A stretch of DNA of 46,076 bases from the IMG/VR virus record IMGVR_UViG_3300030117_003550, positions 1 through 46,076 of that record; one strand, 5' to 3'. A program made the translations under genes and the position numbers. This DNA comes from a virus. Within the stretch, counting starts at the first letter, position 1; each line of letters opens with the position of its first letter. Of the stretch, positions 40,430 to 46,076 are shown in pieces. The notes beneath the pieces are model-generated. The model did not search any database and had not been told where the DNA came from. It saw nothing but the letters and a program-made list of their open reading frames with translations.

Positions 40430-41746
40430 ATGGCAAGTAATGCAAAAACATTAGGGTCATCGGGTGTTTTATACACAGACAGACGTGATTTTTATATGCG
40501 TCCTAATGTGGTTAAAGAACTCTGGACTGACGTAACGCCTTTTACAACAGTTGTTGCTAACCAGCAAACAATTTCAGGTTTAAAAGACCCTCAGTTCAAG
40601 ATGTTTGAACATCGCAACCCTTGGCAAAAACAATACTTTCAACAAAGCACAACTCAAGCAGTTGCCGCTGATAACGGAGCTGACACTTGGACTGTCAAAT
40701 CTGGTTCAGTAGTTGGACTTGAAGGTGAAGGTGGAGATTATGCATATAACAGTTGGATTGGACTTGAATGCGAAGTCTGGTCTGCTTTAACCCCAGGTTC
40801 TACTAAACGAGGCGTAGTATTAATTACTGCTGTTGCAGGTAGTGGTTCAAGTGCAAATATAAGTGTTAAAAATATGGGAGATGCATCAATTACTCCCTCA
40901 GATGGTGACTATTTAATAGTTGTTGGTAACGCTTATGGTGAAGGTACATCAGCTGGAACTGCTTGGAGTGATGAGCTATCAGTAGTTTACAACCAATGTC
41001 AGATATTTAAGACACCTCTTCAAATTACTGGTACTCTTTTAGAGGCATCATTAAGAGGTGAATCATCTGAGTTGGCTAGACTAAGAGATCAAAAGTCACA
41101 AGAGCATAAGATTCAAAAAGAACGTGCTTTCTTATTTGGTCGTTCACCGATTAATACATCTGCTGGTTTTGATGACAATTCACTATCTGATGCGGATGGC
41201 AATATTGTTCGTTCTTGCATGGGTATCATCCCTGCAATTGAAAAACATGGTGCTGCATCAGGAGCTGACCAAAACAGATTCGAAATCTCAGAAGCAAGTT
41301 ATTCTTACGATAACTTTGTAGATGACATGGAAAAAGTGTTTCAATATGTTCCTGAAGCTGGAATGAAACGTGCTTTCTGTGGAATGGGTGCAATGAGCTA
41401 CTTTTCTAAAATGTCTGGTGCTTCTGGTCTTGCAGGTAATTCTGGTTGGACTGTAAACCTTGGTGATATGAAAAGAGATGCTCTTGGTTTTAACTACAGA
41501 GTGCTTGAGTCGCCTCATGGTGCATTGCAGTTAATTCCAACTCCAGTTCTAAGAGAAACGTACAACAAAACTATGCTTGTAGTTTCAGATGAAAATCTGT
41601 TCCATGCACAGTATAGAGCGCCAAAGTTCCAAGCTAACATCTTAACTGATGATGCTTACGATGGTGTTAAAGACCAGTACATGTCTGATGAAGGAATTGG
41701 TGTTACACTAATTGAAAGTCACAAGCTATTCAACATTGTAGCGTAA
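40430..41746 (+). CDS. Major capsid protein
   Basis: A 438-residue protein after the scaffold gene, with SD acggag. It has an N-terminal extension, VKELWTDVTPFTTVVANQQT and FEHRNPWQKQYFQ, a Gly-rich beta insertion (about residues 85-175) and a helical-beta C-terminal domain (ARLRDQKSQEHKIQKERAFLFG; MDDMEKVFQYVPEAGMKRAFCGMG; VTLIESHKLFNIVA at the end). The order scaffold, capsid, then small decoration-like proteins, the length, and the end of the sequence are those of HK97-fold capsids of marine podoviruses. Confidence 0.85.
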   Translation: MASNAKTLGSSGVLYTDRRDFYMRPNVVKELWTDVTPFTTVVANQQTISGLKDPQFKMFEHRNPWQKQYFQQSTTQAVAADNGADTWTVKSGSVVGLEGEGGDYAYNSWIGLECEVWSALTPGSTKRGVVLITAVAGSGSSANISVKNMGDASITPSDGDYLIVVGNAYGEGTSAGTAWSDELSVVYNQCQIFKTPLQITGTLLEASLRGESSELARLRDQKSQEHKIQKERAFLFGRSPINTSAGFDDNSLSDADGNIVRSCMGIIPAIEKHGAASGADQNRFEISEASYSYDNFVDDMEKVFQYVPEAGMKRAFCGMGAMSYFSKMSGASGLAGNSGWTVNLGDMKRDALGFNYRVLESPHGALQLIPTPVLRETYNKTMLVVSDENLFHAQYRAPKFQANILTDDAYDGVKDQYMSDEGIGVTLIESHKLFNIVA

Positions 41747-41758
41747 GGGAGGCATATT

Positions 41759-42172
41759 ATGGCTAAACCTTATTTAGGTGGTTCAAGTGGTGGAGTTAAA
41801 GCAGTTAGTGCTGACGTAACATTGCAAATTGCTGATTCTGGAAAGACTATATTTATGTCTGAAGGTTCTGCGGCGTATGACATTACGTTACCTGCAGTCA
41901 GTAATAAAGGTTGGGAAGCTAAATTTATTTTAGTTGCTTCTCCAGCAAGTTATGACATAGACATTAAAGCAGCGTCTGGTGATGAAGATAAAATCAAAGG
42001 GATTGAATTTTCTGATGCTGATACTGCTTCTGCTACAGATAGTGATTGGGATAAAATCACTTTCAGTACTAATGGCGTGGCGGGAGATTATGTAAATGTA
42101 ATATCCGACGGAACAAGTTGGTATATGCATATTCATGCTTCGGCTGATAACTCAGTTACACAAACTGATTAA
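41759..42172 (+). CDS. Decoration-like virion protein A
   Basis: A 137-residue protein with SD gggagg. Beta-rich, Ser/Ala/Asp-rich, with SGKTIFMSEGS, YDITLPAVSNKGWEAKF and a C-terminal GDYVNVISDGTSWYMHI. The next gene shows the same plan (IIFMEAESDDQVISLPKDL and GDFIKLICNGSDWYV), so the two are paralogues of a virion surface fold. They probably bind the outside of the capsid or form head fibres. Confidence 0.7.
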   Translation: MAKPYLGGSSGGVKAVSADVTLQIADSGKTIFMSEGSAAYDITLPAVSNKGWEAKFILVASPASYDIDIKAASGDEDKIKGIEFSDADTASATDSDWDKITFSTNGVAGDYVNVISDGTSWYMHIHASADNSVTQTD

Positions 42173-42185
42173 TAACAAATAGAGT

Positions 42186-42204
42186 GAGGGGCTTTATGCC
42201 CCTC
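42186..42204 (+). terminator. GC-rich hairpin between the decoration-like genes
   Basis: Perfect 7-bp stem gaggggc/gcccctc with a five-base loop, 13 bases after the stop. Only a short pyrimidine stretch follows, so it is probably a weak or partial terminator or an mRNA stability element between highly expressed virion genes. Confidence 0.6.
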
Positions 42205-42222
42205 CTCTTGTAAGGGAATATT

Positions 42223-42642
42223 ATGGAAAGTAAAAAAATAAAAGAATCAAGAGTAATTACTACTACTGCTAATTTATTGTCAACTGATAGTGAAGATATT
42301 ATTTTTATGGAAGCCGAATCGGATGATCAAGTTATTTCATTACCAAAAGATTTAATACCAGGCTTGTCTTATACATTTATTCACTCAAATGCATCTGGTG
42401 CTTCTACCTGTAGAATAACACCAACAAATTCAAAAATTATTGGATATGTTAATCAGCATGAAGGTGGAAATGCAGATGCAACAACTGCTGATGGTTTAGT
42501 TTCTGTTTTAGATGGGGCTGATGGCAAATACATTCAATTAACTAAAGCAACTGGCCACCAAGGTGATTTTATCAAATTAATTTGTAATGGGAGTGATTGG
42601 TATGTTGCTGGTGGATTAGGAATTTTTACTCATGAGTCGTAA
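42223..42642 (+). CDS. Decoration-like virion protein B
   Basis: A 139-residue paralogue of the preceding virion protein. Shared order: acidic strand with IFM, then ISLPKDLIPGLSYTFIHS, a Ser/Thr/Asn-rich middle and a C-terminal GDFIKLICNGSDWYVAGG. SD aaggga. Divergence between the two copies is high, so the duplication is old. Confidence 0.7.
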   Translation: MESKKIKESRVITTTANLLSTDSEDIIFMEAESDDQVISLPKDLIPGLSYTFIHSNASGASTCRITPTNSKIIGYVNQHEGGNADATTADGLVSVLDGADGKYIQLTKATGHQGDFIKLICNGSDWYVAGGLGIFTHES

Positions 42643-42730
42643 AAAGAAAACAGTAAAAAAGAAAGCGGTCAAACCGAGTAAAAAAAAAGACCCAGTTATG
42701 GACGCTCTAAGAAAGCCTATTAAGATTTAA
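42632..42730 (+). CDS. 32-residue highly basic protein
   Basis: ATG overlaps the end of the preceding gene by 11 bases. The product is lysine-rich (SRKKKTVKKKAVKPSKKKDP) with a short helix (VMDALRKPIKI). The stop shares bases with the next ATG (TAATG). Such small basic virion proteins may contact DNA or the inner capsid. Compact overlaps on both sides support it. Confidence 0.5.
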   Translation: MSRKKKTVKKKAVKPSKKKDPVMDALRKPIKI

Positions 42731-43386
42731 TGGCAACATTTGAAGCACAAGTAGAGGCTCAGACCTCAATAGCAATAACAGATGTTAGTACACCTACTCA
42801 AAATGAATTATCTCAATTCTTAAAAGATGGTGTGCTTGACGTTACTGCTAGAACTTTAAAATCAAATCCAAGTGATTTTCAAGATTTTATTAAAGTAAGT
42901 GCAGAGCAAACTTCAAATGGATTGGATGTAAATGGCGCACAAATTATTAAAGTATTGCGAGAAGATGGGACAGATGGACAATGGAGAAATTGCAAACAAG
43001 TAGGTATTGAAATGGAATTTGCATCAAGAGACACAGGCAGTATTCACTTGGCAACAACTAATAATCCTGTCTTTATGATTCAAAGTAATGGAACAGTACA
43101 TATACAACCTGCCGCTACTTCAGGTGGCGCTAATTCATATAAAGTTTATTATATCAATAATGTCCCTGTAGATAAAGCAGAACAAGCATTGGTTTATTCT
43201 CATAGCGATATAGGATTTTTTGCAGACGATAAAGTATATCTTGTTGTGATCTATGCATCTATTAAAACAATAGAAGCAAAGCTATCTTCTTATACGATTG
43301 ATGATGAAGATATTGAATTAGTTCAATCATTACAGGTAACTCTTGCAACATTGAAAGATAGTTACGAAAAGGCATTTATTGTATGA
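42730..43386 (+). CDS. Head-completion or tail-adaptor-like protein
   Basis: A 218-residue protein with an N-terminal helix (TPTQNELSQFLKDGVLDVTARTL), a beta-rich middle (GSIHLATTNNPVFMIQSNG; NGTVHIQPA) and a C-terminal helix pair (VYLVVIYASIKTIEAKLSSYT; ELVQSLQVTLATLKDSYEKAF). This fold outline is common to podovirus proteins between capsid and adaptor genes, so a head-tail joining role is inferred from position. Confidence 0.6.
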   Translation: MATFEAQVEAQTSIAITDVSTPTQNELSQFLKDGVLDVTARTLKSNPSDFQDFIKVSAEQTSNGLDVNGAQIIKVLREDGTDGQWRNCKQVGIEMEFASRDTGSIHLATTNNPVFMIQSNGTVHIQPAATSGGANSYKVYYINNVPVDKAEQALVYSHSDIGFFADDKVYLVVIYASIKTIEAKLSSYTIDDEDIELVQSLQVTLATLKDSYEKAFIV

Positions 43387-43655
43387 CCCAAAAACAATTA
43401 ATTGAAATAGTGCAAATACATCATCCTGAAATGAGCGAGACACAAATACGTTTGTATTTAAATCAAGCATTAGATGAGTTTTGCAGAAAAACAGAAATAT
43501 TAAAAACCCAAAGTACAATAACGTCAACTGCAAATAAGCGCTATTATGACTTAGATGCTTTTGGGAAAAAATTTATTAAAGTAGAAAGAGTGGAGTTTGA
43601 TAAAAATGAAATTTCTCAATTATCAGGCAGACCCGATAAATATAGTAATTCATAA
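43383..43655 (+). CDS. Small adaptor-like protein
   Basis: A 90-residue protein starting with an ATGA overlap. Helical first half (KQLIEIVQIHHPEMSETQIRLYLNQALDEFCRKTEIL), then a beta strand region (STITSTANKRYYDLDAFGKKFIKVERVEFD). This helix-plus-hairpin layout resembles gp4/gp6-type head-tail adaptors. The next gene may contain a further part of the same connector. Confidence 0.55.
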   Translation: MTQKQLIEIVQIHHPEMSETQIRLYLNQALDEFCRKTEILKTQSTITSTANKRYYDLDAFGKKFIKVERVEFDKNEISQLSGRPDKYSNS

Positions 43656-44080
43656 TGGCTAATGTAACAGAAAAAGTTTGGTGGGTAGAAACAGAATCAG
43701 AAACTGCTAATGAAGTAAATGACCCGCAATTAGGACTTGCTCAATACTCCAGGGTAGATGAAAATATTACTTATACACATTTAAGCGCAGGGAAAGAAAT
43801 AAAAATATATGGCTCTGTTTATGATGAAGACTTTGTTAGTACTAGCGGAGGAGATGGTTCTGGAGGTATACGACTAGATGAGCGCCCCAATATTCCTGTC
43901 GATTTTCACGATGCTTTAACTCATTTTGTAATTATGAAAGGTTACGAAATGAAACCTGAAGCAATACAATTAGCGCAATATTTTGAAAACAAATGGAATA
44001 TGTGTATAAACGAAGGAAGAGAATACAGTAATACAGATATGCAAGGCTCTACTCCTTCAATTATCCCATATGATTTTTAA
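43655..44080 (+). CDS. Second connector-like protein
   Basis: A 141-residue protein whose start shares bases with the previous stop (TAATG). It begins with a beta-rich part (KVWWVETESE) and has a C-terminal half with IPVDFHDALTHFVIMKGYEMKPEAIQLAQYFENKWN, the P-x-x-(F/Y)-H-x-x-L signature of the C-terminal helices of podovirus adaptor proteins. With its neighbour it may be a two-gene version of a normally single connector. Confidence 0.55.
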   Translation: MANVTEKVWWVETESETANEVNDPQLGLAQYSRVDENITYTHLSAGKEIKIYGSVYDEDFVSTSGGDGSGGIRLDERPNIPVDFHDALTHFVIMKGYEMKPEAIQLAQYFENKWNMCINEGREYSNTDMQGSTPSIIPYDF

Positions 44081-44136
44081 CCAATATGACCATGAGAACT
44101 GTCAAGCTCGGTAAGTCATAAGCAAGGAGAAACAAG

Positions 44137-44436
44137 ATGACAATGCATAAATACTCAGTAAACGAATCAAGCAACATAGGATTAGGACAAGCTGGTTCTA
44201 TTTTAGAAACAGGAAATACTGCTGTATCTGGTAAAAAAATAGTAGCGATTACATTTTTAGAAGATGCAGTATTTAGTGTTCTTACACCTGAAAGTGGAAC
44301 AAATCAATACATAGGAAACTCCAACAACAATGGAGATAGTACTGCAAGTGTTACTTTTCCACAAGGAGTTACAATCTTTGGTCGCTGGTCTGCGTTTACA
44401 TTATCAAGCGGTTCAGTAGTAGCATACTTAGGCTAG
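44137..44436 (+). CDS. Small virion protein (beta-rich)
   Basis: A 99-residue protein with SD aaggag. Gly/Ser/Thr-rich, with KKIVAITFLEDAVFSVLTPE and FPQGVTIFGRWSAFTLSSGSVVAYLG. This latter pattern (VTFPxGVTIxGRW) recurs in small virion proteins of marine phages. Probably a capsid or tail decoration protein. Confidence 0.65.
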   Translation: MTMHKYSVNESSNIGLGQAGSILETGNTAVSGKKIVAITFLEDAVFSVLTPESGTNQYIGNSNNNGDSTASVTFPQGVTIFGRWSAFTLSSGSVVAYLG

Positions 44437-44440
44437 ATCA

Positions 44441-46076
44441 ATGCTGGGATTAGGCAGCAGTCTAGCTAAAGGGGGAGTATCCCTTTTAACATACGTTAAG
44501 GATAACCTTAAACTATACCTTGATTTTAAATCTAATAAGTCAGACACCCTCAAGTTTCCTTGTGAGGGTTCAACTTCATTTAATGGCACTAATCAACAAA
44601 TAGAACTGTCGGATGCGGGATTTCCATCTGGTAATTCACCATTTACAATTTCTTGTTGGTTTAATAAAACTGCATCAGTTAGTTATGCGGCTCTTGTTTC
44701 TTGGGGTACTGCAAGTAATAATAATGCAAACTACTTAAACCTTGATAATGCAAATCATGTAAAAGCGGGGTTTTATAGTAACGACCTTGAAAATGGTTCA
44801 GGAACTGACACATCAGCAGGTACTTGGTATCACGCTACAGTTACATATGACGGAACAACAAGAAGAATATATGTAAATGGTTCAGAAGAAGTAAATGATA
44901 CACCATCATCTGTTAATGTTACATTGGGTGGAACTTTGTACATAGGTACTTTTTTTGGTACTTATGATTTTAATGGCAAAATAGCAAATGTAGGAGTTTG
45001 GTCAAGAGCTTTATCTGTAGAAGAAATCAACTCTGTAATGAGAAAGAACTACAGTCAGTTAGGCTCTGTAGAAAAAACAAGTTTAGTTATGTGGCAATCT
45101 CTTGACTCTACGAGTGAAAAAGCACTTGCTTTAGATGGCACAGGGGATTTTGTTCAAGCAAGTTTATCATCTAATACAATAGGGCAAACATATTCTTTTT
45201 GGTGGAGTACTACAAATACAGGAATTAATAATTGGATATTTGCACTAAAAGAAGACTCTACTTATCGAGCAAGATTTTATCAAGACTATGCTTACCAATT
45301 TAGAGTGGGTACTCAAGCAGATGCTAATTATGTTTATGTAGGAGCAAGTGGTAACTCTACAGGGGTATATACCACTGGTAAATGGCATCATATATTAGTA
45401 TATATAGATAATACGATTGGTAATTCTAAAGTATATGTAAATGGAGTTTCTTTAACAATCTCTGGAGCAAGTGGTAGTTCGTCTGTAGGAACATCCAACA
45501 CACTTGTTATAGGAAATAAAGCTGGAAATATAAATCAATTTGCAGTATGGGATGGAGATAAAACCTCAAATGCATCTGCTATATATGCTTTGGGTGTGAA
45601 CTCAACTTGGACAGATTCTTATAGCACAGATATGCTTGGGTATTGGAAACTTAATACAGCAAGTACTTCATCAAATGCTGTTATTGATTTAAGTGGAAAT
45701 TCTGTTCATGGGACTGTTAATGGTAATCCTACATTAACTCATATTCCACTTGATTCTACTACAAACAATAATGATGGAGGGCTTATAGGAGCAGCAACTA
45801 CTACATCAGTATATGGTGGTAATGCTCCAGTTCTTCCAAGAGCAGTAGATGTTGCAAGAGAAGGTGAAGCAGATGCGATTGGAAATGGAAGTGCTTTGTT
45901 TAATGGTAGCTCTGACTATATATCTCTTGACCATTACAGTTTAAGTCCATCTGGTACTAATACCATTTTATTTTGGTTTAAAACAGGAGTGGATGATAAT
46001 GGAGCAGTTTATACAAATGTAGATGGAACAGCCAATTATATCTCAATAGGTATGTGGGACGGTCATATTCAAATGA
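44441..46076 (+). CDS. LamG-repeat adhesin / tail fibre, N-terminal part (cut by window end)
   Basis: The frame is open to the right edge, giving 545 residues without a stop. After MLGLGSSLAKGG there is a LamG domain (about residues 40-200) with FTISCWFN, TWYHATVTYDGT, IYVNGSEE and IANVGVWSRALSVEEI. A second follows (about 225-380) with KWHHILVYIDN and VYVNGVS, a linker with GYWKLNTAS, and the beginning of a third (SALFNGSSDYISLD). The fragment at 1-852 continues this design. It is a likely receptor-binding fibre or adhesin. No clear SD is present before the ATG. Confidence 0.8.
   Translation, partial: MLGLGSSLAKGGVSLLTYVKDNLKLYLDFKSNKSDTLKFPCEGSTSFNGTNQQIELSDAGFPSGNSPFTISCWFNKTASVSYAALVSWGTASNNNANYLNLDNANHVKAGFYSNDLENGSGTDTSAGTWYHATVTYDGTTRRIYVNGSEEVNDTPSSVNVTLGGTLYIGTFFGTYDFNGKIANVGVWSRALSVEEINSVMRKNYSQLGSVEKTSLVMWQSLDSTSEKALALDGTGDFVQASLSSNTIGQTYSFWWSTTNTGINNWIFALKEDSTYRARFYQDYAYQFRVGTQADANYVYVGASGNSTGVYTTGKWHHILVYIDNTIGNSKVYVNGVSLTISGASGSSSVGTSNTLVIGNKAGNINQFAVWDGDKTSNASAIYALGVNSTWTDSYSTDMLGYWKLNTASTSSNAVIDLSGNSVHGTVNGNPTLTHIPLDSTTNNNDGGLIGAATTTSVYGGNAPVLPRAVDVAREGEADAIGNGSALFNGSSDYISLDHYSLSPSGTNTILFWFKTGVDDNGAVYTNVDGTANYISIGMWDGHIQM

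Noticed and set aside
1-46076. CRISPR array or toxin-antitoxin pair
   Set aside because: No regularly spaced direct repeats of suitable length and no recognisable toxin-antitoxin pair were found; small adjacent genes are explained as parts of the phage operons.

Overview
The window is most of the genome of a temperate, short-tailed (podovirus-type) dsDNA bacteriophage with low G+C content, roughly one third by eye. Shine-Dalgarno sequences precede many genes and GTG and TTG starts are used, so the host is a bacterium that uses SD initiation. I cannot name the host. The sequence is the phage form, not an integrated prophage. An apparently intact attP site, carrying the 3' half of a tRNA-Pro(GGG) gene, lies in the middle of the map beside a tyrosine integrase. 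The late genes run off the right edge and resume at the left edge inside the same type of LamG-repeat adhesin gene. The map is therefore probably circular, with a few hundred bases of that gene missing at the break.

Layout. (A) 34.4-46.1 kb, plus strand: small terminase subunit, large terminase, P22-like portal, scaffold, major capsid protein, two related decoration-like proteins, head-completion proteins and the start of a long LamG adhesin. (B) 0-20.4 kb, plus strand, continuing the same block: the LamG C-terminus, a protein with HeH/LEM-like repeats, a type IV pilin-like protein, a run of small membrane and coiled-coil proteins (holin candidates), an M15 peptidase endolysin, a metallophosphoesterase, a 1147-aa tail or nozzle protein, two ejection-type proteins and a 3226-aa giant protein. 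The giant protein carries membrane-active-looking ends and, in its middle, motifs of a two-barrel RNA polymerase. (C) 20.4-21.6 kb: attP and integrase. (D) 34.0-21.6 kb, minus strand: early and replication genes, including a ParB-like protein, DUF932, ERF annealase, an SSB-like protein, an AEP primase-helicase fusion, a resolvase-like nuclease, an NTP-pyrophosphatase-like protein, a possible histone-fold protein and several zinc ribbons. A plus-strand HTH repressor (29.4 kb) faces this block across a palindromic operator.

Non-coding content is unusually rich. An ~0.8-kb gene-free stretch (32345-33152) is almost entirely nested helices with 8-10 bp perfect closing stems. It reads with GNRA and UNCG tetraloops only on the minus strand, as expected for a large ornate RNA of the GOLLD/ROOL kind. 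A second structured RNA (34094-34305) is closed by a 15-bp perfect stem, and smaller structured elements lie at 22.6-22.8 and 21.9-22.0 kb. A 78-bp near-perfect inverted repeat sits immediately before the small terminase gene.

Working model (inference): after attachment through the LamG adhesin, the ejection proteins and the giant polymerase enter with the DNA. The polymerase may transcribe the first genes. Replication then relies on the primase-helicase, SSB and ERF set with the host polymerase, because no DNA polymerase gene is present. Packaging starts near the terminase genes, and lysis uses the M15 endolysin with one of several small membrane proteins. The lysogenic choice is made at the 29.25-29.35 kb divergent region.
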